A stretch of DNA of 64,000 nucleotides from Opisthocomus hoazin. Lineage: Eukaryota > Chordata > Aves > Opisthocomiformes > Opisthocomidae. The DNA is taken from positions 71,577,300-71,641,299 of the forward strand of contig NC_134415.1 in NCBI RefSeq assembly GCF_030867145.1. The letters are read 5' to 3'. Below are positions 1-12,110 of the stretch, one piece after another (position 1 is the stretch's first letter; each line of letters starts with the position of its first letter). The translations under genes were made by a program, and so were the position numbers. Below the pieces are notes generated by a model. That model saw only the letters and a program-made list of their open reading frames with translations. It did no database searches and was not told the DNA's origin.

Positions 1-250
1 CCCGCGCTCTGGCTCCCAGGGACGCCAGCCCTCTCCGCCCAGCGCCCCAGCCAGCGTGCTGGGGTTCAGCGTGGCCTCAGCGTGGGGAGACATGGCTCCC
101 CTTTGGGGGGGAGCTGAGACCCCTCCGCCTGCAGAGCACTGTGCAGCCGTTCCCCAGATCACCCTCCCTGCTGACAGCAAAGCCGGCAGCCACCCCTCCT
201 CTTCCCCGCCTACGTTTTGCAGGATGACAGCAGGCAGCTGCCACCAAACC
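1..250. other. GC-rich segment at left edge
   Basis: A GC-rich stretch with several CpG that is cut by the window edge. No recognised exon; the 84-codon plus-strand frame here has no features. It may be the rim of a CpG island or exon further left. Confidence 0.4.
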
Positions 251-3200
251 CTCTCTCACGATGAGCGACTGAGGTCTATACAAGGGGATTACGCTAAAGA
301 AATGTTGTAGGCTTCATAAAACTCAGCGTATCTCCCTTGTCTCTGTCCCCAGTGGCTGCCTGTCTTTCTTCTATGATACTTGAACAGAGGCACCCTGAGA
401 TATTTGGGTCTTGATTCATTGTTAAGGAGTGCCATTTTATTAAGTACCACACATTTCTCTGCATTTATATTTGAGATTCTAGCATCTAACACTGGGACAA
501 ACTGAGAGAGGGTTTTCGTGCGCTTCTGCCTACTGCTGGACTCACCGGCCCTTTTCTCTCTGAGCACGTTCTCCCCCAGCGCTGGATGAGCCACTGCAGT
601 CAAGTGCATCCAGTACTTAAAAAGCTAATTTGGAGGACTTTTTTTGGCACGTAATGTCCTAAAATTCCATCAGGGTCTCACAAAAACCCTTCAAATTTCC
701 CTGCCCCTTTTGGAAGTCCAAGAGATATGAAAATCATAATGTTACAAGCTATGGATGCAGGAAAATGCTGAGCATCCCGACTTTCAAGGAGCCTAATAGA
801 GTCTGCAAATGCTCTCCACTTCCCATCATCAGAATCCTAGACTCAGCACTGATTTCAAACAGACAGTAGAGAATTAAGTCTTCATCTGTTACTAAAACAT
901 TGCGCTTATGTGACTAGAGAGTAGATTTAAAGAAAGGAATTTAAACTGTAACAGTAATAATTTCCTTTTCTGATAAGCTGAATTCCATCTTCTGTATCCA
1001 TAGCAAAATGGAGAAATATTTTTGGCATTGGATATTTCTCCATAGACAAGCCTGAGGAGTCAATCCAAACAAATGCTTCGAGTTATTCGATGATGTCAGG
1101 AAAAATACCTTTGACATAAGGATTTTCTGTTCACTGTTATTCAGGTTGGTTTGCTACTCTTTTAATTCCTGCCTGGCACAAATTATCTCTATTTCCTTCT
1201 CAGAGATCAGCTCATCTGCCTGTCTCTTCTTTCTCTTCAGTTGTGTGATCTCATCCACTTGAGTCTGCTTCTCATTAAAACAAATTTTTAAGTAACAAAA
1301 AATGTTACTTTAATGCGAGCAAGGTTTTTGCTTCTTTTTTGTAGAACAAAAAGGTCTTTTTTTATTCTTAATTGATAAGCACACACTGACAAAATTACAA
1401 ACATTTATGTAATAATCAACCAGGATAATTATAGATCATTTTACCCCACAGGTAGGTCAATTATTTCTTTAATCAAGTTATGCATATATTAAGTGTTATC
1501 TGTACCAAGGCTGGTACTAATTGAAATGATGCATGATTACTGCATAATTTAAAATCTCTTCAGATTGCAGAACTGAGTTTGGCCTAGCAAGGGACTTTGT
1601 TGTTGTTATTCTCTTAGAGTCAAATTAATTGTGCTCTTTTAAATTCTGTATTTCATTTCTACTCATTTTGCCTGCCTACCGTTGTCTCTCTTGCAGGCTG
1701 TCTTTGCCCGTGGCTGGCCCCATTCAAGCCTGTTCAATGGCCAGCAAGGAGAACTTAAGCAAGCCTAGTAACAATGCAGGTTACTAGTTCTGCTCCCGTT
1801 TTATACAACTAACATTTTAAGGCATCACAAAGAAAGGAGAATGACAGGAAAGTCCATACCAGCTATTATCCTAAAATGAAGATTATTTCCATGTTGATCG
1901 CCTGTAAATAAACTCAACCTTAGACTGAAAAATACCGACATTGATTACTACGATATATTCAAGCTGAAACAAGGATTGAGCCAAGTTAGATTTGCTGGAA
2001 ACACAAGCATTTAAATCCAGTACTTTTCCTGAGAAAACCTCAGAAACTTTTTCAAATAACCTCAGTAAAATGTATTCAAAGTTTCTTTAGGCATCTTTCG
2101 AATACGTAACTATAGAATTGTCCCGGTTTTTATTACCGAGACAGCTATGAATAAGCAGTACACCGTTTTACCACTTGGTGGTGCTAGATGCTTTACACAC
2201 TTAACCAAAGCTCTAAATACACACTTTAAACCCAGGTCACCTTTTCAAATACAGTTTAAGTTGAAGATTGAATCGTATTTCATTTTTTTAGGAAACATAC
2301 ATTAATTATTTGATATCATGGATATCTGAAGATCAGGCATTACCATTCACCTGCTGTACCTCTGGCACTGAAAACTGTTATAAATGTGTATATCTGCCAG
2401 GGATTCCTCCGGCCTTGCCCCAAGATGCCCACCTGCTTGGTGTGTACACCCGCTCAGTACGGACACTGAGGCACCTGCAGGTCCCCAGGTCTGGCACCTC
2501 CAGGTCTGTCAGCACGAGTGTCTGCCCCACAGCCACCTCCTTTCCAAAATCAGCAGCATGTCCTCACCATTCTCAAGACTCTCATGTATATTTGAGGATA
2601 AAATTAGCTGATCTGAGCAGGCTGGCTCAGCAGTGGAAGGTGGCTGACTCTTAGCCCATGGCTTAGCACCACCATGAGCAGAGTTAGGCGGACACAAGCA
2701 GAAGATTTTGTAGGGGCTGTTAGCTTCGGTTAGCATGGTGCAATCAGTAGGATTGGTTTGATAGCGGACAGTAAGCAGTACCAGGGCTTTGGGGCAATCC
2801 AGCATTAGCAGCAGACCAGTCTTGTTAATTAGAAAGGAGGTGGGTGGGGATCCATGCTTGGTCCTTGGGACTTCGGCGTGGTGAACGACAGCAAGGATGG
2901 GGTGAGAGAAAGCGCTTAGTATGTGCTTGTGCTAAGGAGGCTGGAGGCAGAATTTACAGGCAAGCTGACATTTTGCTGTAGTACGGCTGCTCTTTGGAGA
3001 AGTCACAGGAAGGAGATTGCCCGGGTGCTGCTACTCCTACCCTTTTGCACATAGAACTTCTTAGGCCTCAGAGAAAAGGTCTCCACTGGCTTGCTCTGCT
3101 TCAGGACAGACATGAACAGCACGCTGTGTGCCTTTACAAACTCCCTGGAATACTCATCATCACCTCCCTGAGGGCTGATATGTGAATTGCAGTAAGTATC

Positions 3201-5962
3201 CTGCACAGGTCGTCTTTTCAGCCCACAGAGAGTTTGTAGGCTATATGCTTAACAAAGTCTGTAGAAGCCTTCTGAGAGTATGGAATAATTCCCCATGGAC
3301 CTAGTGAATCTAACTGCATGAACTTTAATCACCCATCTGTTTGTTCCAGCATGCATGGGTCTCTTGTGCCTCAGAAACACCCCTGGGTCCATACCCTGCC
3401 AGTGGAACCCATTCCTGCTCCCTGGAACTGATGTCCAGCCTCCACTGAGCTCCCGAGGCATCACCAGTGCTTGGTGTTTCTAGGCAAGAGAGGACACTTG
3501 CACACTCCTGATTCTTACAGAAGATGCTGAGCAACGGCATGCATGGAATGAGAATTTTGTCAGCCTTCAACACGGAATCAGACAGGATGACATGCAGGAT
3601 GCACAGGGGCTCCAGAGCTGGGGAAGCAAAAGAGATTGCAGCCTGACACCTTCTCAGATCAGGCCACATCGTCACCCTTCTGACACAGCACCAGGGGAAC
3701 AACCCTATGGAGAACCATCTCTTCCCTTTGCACACCAGTATTTGTGCACTCCTTGGCTCTACTTTGCCCTCAGAGGCAGGGAAGTTATGCTGAGGGTGAG
3801 GGCAGAAGGGAAACAATGTAAGGAGGGGAAGTGCAGAAGGCACCTGTCCTGAGGACACCCTGAAGACGTTAGGATGCTGTCTAGCCGCAAGAGAGTCACA
3901 CTGAGGTGCAGGTCTAGGTGTGGAGCGTGCACCATTCTGTGCACATGGGACTTTATCTACTAGTCCTGTGAAAGATGTCTTGTGACTTACTGCAACATGG
4001 GAAAGGGATTTAACTACACTTTGTGACATCTGTGCTGAGGTAGAGGAGTCTCTGCTATGGTAGAAGTGTCTCAGCCGTGCGTCTGCAATCATATTTACTC
4101 CTGATTAACTTCTGATCAGGGGTGGGATGTTGGTATCGGAAACAATGTTCAAAAATGCCAAAACTTACACAACTTTTGGAGTATTTGCAAAATACCTATT
4201 GGCACAATGATCTCACTACTATCATGCACAGCGTCTGTCTGCAACTTTTGCATGTTTAAACTGCTTCACAAAAGTCTAATCAAATTGTATTAAACAGTGC
4301 CTGTTCTCAGCCACTGCCCCAACCCAGGAACCTGAAGATACGAGCCTGTCAGAGCACAATTAGAATCTGAAAAAATGCAGATCAAAATGCAAACTACAAA
4401 CTCACGCAGCTGCCTCCCCAACTCCAACGTGCACACAAAGCACTTTTCAAGGCAGCTTTTTCCTGGAAAACAGTTCTCGCTTCCAGCTTCTCCGTCAGCT
4501 CCAGTTTTTCATCTGCTGTGCTGAAAACGGTACGTAGTAACGAAAAGCTCAATTTCTGAGGCTTTGCTACTCTGCCTGTTGTTTGAAAGAACGCTGCTTT
4601 CTGTTCCGTGGAAGACCTCCATCGTTACTGTTTTCCTACCCAACTGGCCTTCGCAGCACTCACCTGCTTAGCGGGGATGGGATCCTTGGTCAGCACACAT
4701 GCCTCGTCATCACTGCACGTCCAGTTCCATACAGCACTGCTGCCAGTGCTGCTGCTTAAGCACGTGTGTGAGAATTAATGTAACTATGTATGAACCTAGT
4801 GCAATCAGATGAAGAGGACTAAAAAAAAGTTCAACAATTAACAGGTTTCAAATTACACACATACATATAGAACATGTACATAGTAACATATATTTTAGTA
4901 TAATAATGAATACTGCAATATGTAATAATGCATATATACCTATAAAAATTAGAGGGAAAAATAAACTTCATATAAGAAATAAACTATTTCATTATTTTAC
5001 TATTTTATGTAACCATCAAAGCAGAACAAATGGCTCAGTCTAAGAGTCTGGCTACACATATATGTCCACGATGTCCATAAGCAGGCTGGAAGTTTTTTCC
5101 GATGAGTTAACTTCCTAATGTGGGTGGAGAAAAAGACAAGCAGTGAATGCTCCTTCTGAAAAAAAAAATCTGCCCTTTAGTTCTAAGGCTGCATAAGAAG
5201 TCGGAGGATAGGTGAAAGGGGAACATTTGAATCATTTACAAACATTGGTTATCCCTGTAGGTGAGTAACAAGAGGGGTTTGAAAACTGGTTGAATACACA
5301 AGAACACCAGAACTGTGAAAAATGACTGGGAAGGACCCAAGCGCTTTCCCATCTGGGCATATATCACTATTTTACTTATTGGTATTTAGAAGGAAGGTTT
5401 TTTTCTCTTGCCAGATTATTTAGCATCTGCGCAGTGCACAGTTTCTTGCAGTTCTTTTGGAAGCAATAATGGAGAGGGCTTTTCACTGCTGGAGACAGGA
5501 TTCTAAAATAGAATAACTGCTATAATCTACTAGAGCTATTCTTCAGATCATAATGTTGAGGAGACGGGACATAAATGTGGTCTTATAAAGAGAAAAAAAA
5601 ATCCACATTGGAGAAAACACAGAGCAACAAATAACTTAATCTAAAAAAAACGGTGTCAGAACTAATTTTCATCTTTTTCTACAAAGAAAAAAAAGAAAAA
5701 GCTAATCAAGAAGGAAATCGAAACAACCTCTTACCTCTAGTGTCTCTTCGCTGTGTTAAGCAACCTGCCCAGATCTCGATCTAGTACAGACTAACTAGGA
5801 GTCAGGAATGAGACCTTGGTGTTACAGCAGATATTTCCAAAGGACTTCCTCACTCATTAGCAGTCTAAAAAGCCACTCATACATGAAGAATGATTAAGTC
5901 ATTGTATAATTCCATATTTTCCCAGGTATTCAGGACTACGTGCACATCTCATCTACCTTCTG

Positions 5963-6390
5963 TACTATACCACCCACCTCATAAAAGACCGGACAGAGCT
6001 GGGAAAGGAACAGAGAACAGCAATAAGGACAGTCAAAGGTCTGGAAGAATTTCTGTGGTGTGAGCACTTTGCAGGCTAGGGCTCCTCAGCTTGGAAAAGA
6101 CATGCTGGGCGAGGGAGAGTGGGGAGAGTTTCACATAACTGTATATACAGCAGGGACACAGAAGTCTCAAAAGTGACATGGAGGCAGTGAGCAGGGGCTG
6201 ACAGCTCACTGTCTGTTCCCATACAACACATATTGGCACCTAGCGTTAATTCCAAATTCCAAACAATCATGAGGACATACTGATTCATGTAATGTGTGCT
6301 AAGCTGTGCACCTCCCTGCTGTGGGGTGTTGTGATTAACGGAAATTTGCATTTGTTCAAAAATGATTGGGAAATTTCATTTAAAAATACC
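5963..6390 (+). mobile_element. Ancient CR1/L3-like LINE relic
   Basis: A diverged plus-strand relic. The order GCTGGGAAAGGAACAGAGAA, GGACAGTCAAAGGTCTGGAA and GGGCTCCTCAGCTTGGAAAA matches the end of CR1-type ORF2. Further on, CTGCTGTGGGGTGTTGTGAT and TTCAAAAATGATTGGGAAAT resemble the following 3' part of old amniote CR1/L3 elements. There is no open reading frame of note. Boundaries are approximate, and a RepeatMasker run would confirm the family. Confidence 0.6.
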
Positions 6391-9300
6391 TGTAAGTCCA
6401 ACGAAATACGAAAATACCACTTGTCTTCCAGAAGACCCTGCAGAGTCTCCAAGAGTGTTTAACAAGGTTTTACGCTACCCAAGGCAGATGTTTCCAGACT
6501 GTGATCCAGCACAGCTCCTCATACCAGCTCTCAAGCACAGAAGCCACTGACTGAGGTGGGCAGTTGTGAGCGAGTGGGCAAGCCATTGCTCGGCTGAACG
6601 CTACAGCCTCTGGAGGGCCAGACAGCGGCCTCGGAGTGGCCGTTCCCACTCTGCTCTGCCTCGGCCACCCCAGCGTCCACAGTCTGCTGTGAAATATTGA
6701 TCAGTTCCTACCGAGAGGTAGAAAGGGACTGAAAGTCTAGGAGAAAAATGACCTGTGAGTGACCAAGGACTGGAAGCAAATATGTTGCCCGCCGGTAGCC
6801 AAGAAGAGGGTATTCATGATCAGTGGAGAGACCAGTTTACAAAAATGTAAGTGGTCTGTCAATTTGCAAGTGGTCTGTCCATCTATGAGGGCGAGGGGGA
6901 GAGGTCATGAAAAAATGCATTTCTTGAGGTTGGAAAAAGTAATTATCATCTACAATCTCGATCTGGTTATTAGCACATCCTTTTTCTTTCTGCAGAATGT
7001 TTAAACCACTTTCCTTTGCTTTAGTTCCAAATGTAAGACACCAGCTTGAGTCTGTAATGCCCAGAAGAAAATATTTCAGGTTTTGCATGGTGAAAGTTTC
7101 TTTCATCTCTTTAACTAAATGTTTCCATGCAAGCAGTCAGTTATCTGCCTTATTGTCTCTCAGGTCACACAAACAAACCTTTAAGGTTTACAAAAGAAGA
7201 AAAATAAAATAAAAACCCATATAAAAAAAAAACATATTCAGATAGAAACTTGCATGCTTAGTGCCTGACAGCATTCCACAGACTCAACATCAAACTGCTG
7301 TCACCTTCTTGCTGATATGTTCAGATGTGTGAAAACTTTGAATTATAAATATATAACATTAGTCTCAGCCTCTGTACTACCTACAGTAATGTTTCGACTA
7401 AAGTAGTTTCAACTAGTTAGATTGATGACGTGTGCCACATCATAAACAAAGATTGCTGTTTGCGAGTTGTATCACTTCTCTAAAAATATAATTTTAGACG
7501 TAACATCTGAACACATCAGTCTAAAAAATACTAGCTACCAAGGCAATTTCTACAATAAGTAATGGAACGATATGTAATTTTTTTTCTCACATTTTAAGAT
7601 CGCTGGACCATCTTCAGCTGCCCTTGACTCTCACTCTTGTTTATTCCCAGCTGATGCTACACAGCTCTGTGCTAAGAGGCCTTCCTGGCTCCTACGAGTC
7701 GCTCTAGAAGGATTCCAGTTCTTCAGAGAGAGTAGGAATGGGACTCGTTTAGATTTCAAACCCCTCGAACACACCTGGGTGTGGCTCATCACGACTTACA
7801 CGTGGAGCACCTTTTGTCTGAACCCACCGCATCAAACTACGTCAACGGGTGTCTGAGGCTTCTCAAGACGCAGAATTTATGCTGTGGCTCTCTGGCTTAG
7901 AAACAAGTTCGGAGGCCAGAAGTGAAGCAGGCAAAAATTTCTGTTTGTGACCGACTAGGTCAAGTCTGCAGAGAGCCAGAGCCCCTGTGCTGAGGCAGCG
8001 ACATATTGAGGACCGGGCATAACATGGTATGTCGCCTCTAATAAAAATCTCTGCAGGGTCAACAGAATCCCGTGGTGGGTGAATGCATCCTTCTGGTGCA
8101 GTTACACACAAAAAAGGGAGGCAGTTCCAACTTCAGGTACCTTTGAACTCACCCACAATAAAATGCAGAGTATGCATCTGGCTAAAATCTATTTTGACAA
8201 CATAATTATAGCCCATTATTTTGAAAAATCTTTCAAGATGTATGCTTTTACCACCCATTTTTCAAGCAGTTTCTTCCCCTTTAAAATATGAGCATTCTTC
8301 AAACAGATAAGGCCAATGCTAGGCTCCCAGGCACAAGGCACTTTTTCAGAAATACCTCGCAGCCATCCAATCCACTGAGGTCGGTCATAGCGTAACTTTA
8401 TCCCATTTCAGTGCATTTCTGAACAGTACTCCAGTGGCTCTGTCTACTCTAATTTAGCTCTCTGTTCACGAGCAAAAAGCACAATATTCTTATTCAGTGA
8501 AATGGCTGCATTTTTTCCTTTTCATTACATGCAAAATGTCTCATAAAAATGCCTTAATTTGATTTATAATAATGAATATGCTTGATGTGCTGTTCTTCTA
8601 CTGGGTCATTTTTAACTTTCCTTAACTCCTGCACAAACTCATTAAGTGCCTGGTTACAGAAGAGCGTGTCATACAATATTACTTAAACATGATGTAAACC
8701 ACTGATACACAATAAATCTAACGTCACGTCTCTTAACCCACTTGATCATTTCCTTTTTCTGGCACGGTGGGCTGACCATAAAATAAGCGGGCATGAACAC
8801 GAGAGATTTAGCAAAAATGAAGTGCTTTGTCTCCTAAGGCTTCACAGCTTTGCCAACACAACTAGACTGAATAAGAAAGCTTTTTCCATAGTTATATTGA
8901 ACTATATTGGGGCTTTTGAAAGTGAACTCTTTACCTTGCCGGTTTTAGCCTCCATCTAGGTAAGGAAACGGACTTTGATGGACTGAATGGCTCCTGCTGA
9001 ACCAACATTTTGTGGATACTCGCCTAGCAGGGCAAAACGACAGGCGAGGTTATAGTCAACTAGTAATTCCACTACTGCCAGGTGGGAAAGGAACATGTGG
9101 GTGAGCACTTGCTTGTGGACTGATACTCCAAAAAAGGACATACAGGGATTTTTCTGAGATAAAGTCTCCAGAACAGAATGGCCATAAGAAGCAGTTACAC
9201 CAGCACAGCTACCACAGCATAACTGCTCTGTTTTAGCTATGATGGTCTGTTGCTTCGTCCTGAGTTTCCTTAGTCCCTAGTTACTCTCTCTGCCTGGTTC

Positions 9301-10653
9301 TTTTAATTAGAGCGAGGCCTTAACTGAACACGGTCAGGTGAGATAGCTGAACACGATCTCTTTCCCCAGAATGGGAAAATCTCAGAGGGGAAATTGCTAT
9401 TATGGTAGGAAAATACTTTTAAGAAAGTTGAAAAATACATATTGATAAGAGTATTTGTAGCATTTAAGTTTACTACAACAGAAATTCTCCAGGGGAAAAA
9501 ATGGTGCAGGCAAGCCCCTTAATGCATTTGACATTACTTTTTGTATGTCTTTATGTGCATATTTAATTCTTACAGGTACACAATAGCGGTACGCTGATGG
9601 TTACCTGTACACAGATACAGAGCACAACATCACAGGTAGCCCAACTGCTCACGTATCTTTGCAGATCAAAGCCTTATTCATCCAAAAGTTCCTTCTTCTG
9701 ACCTAGGTAAAATGATAAACACTCACAGTTAAGCTTAGTGGAAGAGCAGTAACTTGAAACTATTTTAATAGGTTCTTAGAATTTGACAGCATCCTTTTAA
9801 AGCAGCTTCTTTCTGTTTTAAAAAAACCCAAACCAACATAATGCTGAAACATTTAAGGCTAGAGCATTTACAGAATAAACCTAATCAATGGAGTTATTTA
9901 CTATGAATAAATTCAAATGACTGAGAAAGTTATCTGGCGATTTTGAACCATTTGTGCTGTTTCAGAAACAATCCACGGTTGAAGCTCCATGACTTTTTTT
10001 AGCCTGCGCAACAGTGCTGATTTATTGAAAGTTAAGTAATTTCTCACTTGTTGTATAAATGTCACATTTTTTAAAATTTAAAACTAAAGAAAAATCTATT
10101 TTTATTTAATAAAAAATGGGAAGCAATATAATTTATTTTTATTAGCAGTTTTTCTTTGATATCCTTCTCTATCAATTCTTTGGCTGGTGACACACAGAGC
10201 ATCACAAAGGAATTAGAAAATTCCAGTTCCAGCAAATTTTTCCTGGAGATTCTTGATATATTCGGACTTGATGCTTGAAGAAATAGTCTCCATAGCCAGG
10301 AAAGACCAGGTCAAAACCTAAGGTTTTCAGGTGCATCAGTCTAATGTGGTCAGGCTCTAACCTAAACAACAACATAAAATTCACATTGGATGTGCCTTCA
10401 CAACAGTCATTTTCCTTTCTTTCTAATCTTCTGTTGCCGCCATCTTTACAACTTTGAAGCCTTTTCTTCGTTTTCGTTTCATTTTTCAATATACACATTC
10501 ACACCCACAACAGTCTCCCAGTTCCTTGTTCTTATCTTAAAGGTGGTGGATAATTATACACAAAGGCAACTATTAAACAAAGAAATACATTTCCACATAG
10601 GAATGTAGATAATTCAGTGCCAAAGAATGCCACTGAGATTAGAAAATTAGTAA

Positions 10654-10687
10654 AATAATAATAATAATAATAATAATGATAATAATA
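10654..10687. repeat. (AAT)n microsatellite
   Basis: About eleven AAT units with one interruption (ATG) near the end, in intergenic DNA. Confidence 0.97.
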
Positions 10688-10822
10688 CCCTAGAAATGTA
10701 CATAGACAAGGAAACAGGCAGCAGTTAAAATTATTTCACCGGAATTCATTTGTTCAGTAACGTGACAAACCAGCAAGGAATGATTAATGCTATTGGTTTG
10801 CTGTTCTTATCTACCTATCTAT

Positions 10823-10892
10823 GAATATATACAACACAATTATATATATTATTACAATATATAAATTATTGTTACATATTATATATATTAAA
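10823..10892. repeat. AT-rich low-complexity tract
   Basis: Seventy bases made almost only of A and T with TATATATA runs, 170 bases after the AAT repeat and just before the GC-rich block that begins near 11120. Confidence 0.9.
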
Positions 10893-11119
10893 AACTGTAA
10901 GAGAACAAAAGCTTTCACACCATAGTAACATGATCATGCATGTGCACCATAAACTGCACCATGTGAATGCGTTGTTCTAAAACCCGTGTGTCACAGCTTA
11001 GGAAATAGCTGTTAGCTAACTTGGCAGCAGGGAGAGACACTCTGTGCTGAAGGACGCACTTGTTTTCATGTCTGTGTAGTGCTCTGCAGAGATGACAGTC
11101 CAAATCACAATACTTGGCA

Positions 11120-12110
11120 ACATGCCACCTCCACACACGCTGATGGGAGCTGGTCCCACGCTCTGGTTCTGCAGCCCGACACCTTGTTCCAGGAGCAAGC
11201 CGGGGCTGCGCAGAGCTCTGCTGGGGCTCAGCCGGGGCCACCGCTCAGGGGGAGCAGGCACTCTGCACCCAGCGCTCTGGGACCTGCCGCGTCCCCCAGC
11301 ACAGACCCCACGTCACCCCTCGAGGAGCTGGGGAAAATGCCACAACCGAGGGAATTAGGGCAGCTCGCACCCAGCCGCCCTGCTCCGAGCACTCCTCGTC
11401 TGCCGGGCTGCCAGCCGGACCAACGGCCTTGGCAGAGACCCCTGCTCCGTCCTCCCCCGGTGGCGCTGGCGTGGGGTCCCCACACAGGCTGGTTTTTAAG
11501 GAGTATAATTCTGACAGCCGCGTTTACTCGAACGCTCGTTTGTGAGTGAGAAGCCAGTCTTTCTCTCGCTTCTCTCCTTTCACCGCTACAGGAAAGGTGA
11601 CAACACTGCAACTCGTTTCTCAGGTCTGAAGCCATAAAATAGCTAATTCAGCACTACAGTGAATTAATAAATGATAGTTAAATGGAGGCTGTATGTTGCC
11701 CAAGTAACCTGCTTTTAAAGATGATGTCATAACGTGGCGACACAAAGTGCTTGTTGTAAAGGAATGCGAGAAAAAGGCAACAGCAGGCCCTGAAGCTCCG
11801 ACACATGGACGGCGGCACTGGAAAGCCCTGCTGGACTAACGCTGGCTCGGCTGGGCACAGGTTTGCCACTGACCGTTCGTTATTAGCTCGGACTTGTCCA
11901 CCTTATGGAAGCCAGACAGCTCCCCTCGGCCACGGCGGCAGCACCCGAGGCAGCTGCCCCAGCCCCGCTGGCTGCCCCTGCCTGGCCCTGGCCCTGCCCC
12001 GGGGAAGGAACGAGACTTCCCCCGCCGCTGGGAGCCCTGCAGGGCCGGCCTCGGCTGCATGCCGGGCCCTGCGGGAGGAGGCTGTGATGATGTCGTCGTT
12101 CCTCAGCGCC
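11120..12110. promoter_or_regulatory. GC- and CpG-rich block, candidate promoter or enhancer
   Basis: Two GC-rich cores (about 11170-11480 and 11890-12110) with many CpG stand out in AT-rich surroundings. Long open frames on both strands here (up to 163 codons) are best explained by low stop-codon density, since none resembles a known protein. In human the gene after RNF217 in the same direction is TPD52L1, so this block could be its promoter region on the minus strand. No TPD52L1 coding sequence is visible to prove it. Confidence 0.35.

Larger units (their letters stand above)
250..11100. other. Intergenic AT-rich region
   Basis: No recognised gene. It contains the CR1-like relic at 5963-6390, the AAT and AT-rich repeats near 10650-10890, and two open frames discussed under findings (1154-1276 and 3325-4092, both minus). 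Otherwise I see only unique AT-rich sequence. Confidence 0.6.

Noticed and set aside
1..12110. Coding exons of TPD52L1, the expected neighbour
   Set aside because: No frame resembling its coiled-coil or C-terminal peptides was found; the neighbour, if present, starts with non-coding sequence here or lies further left.
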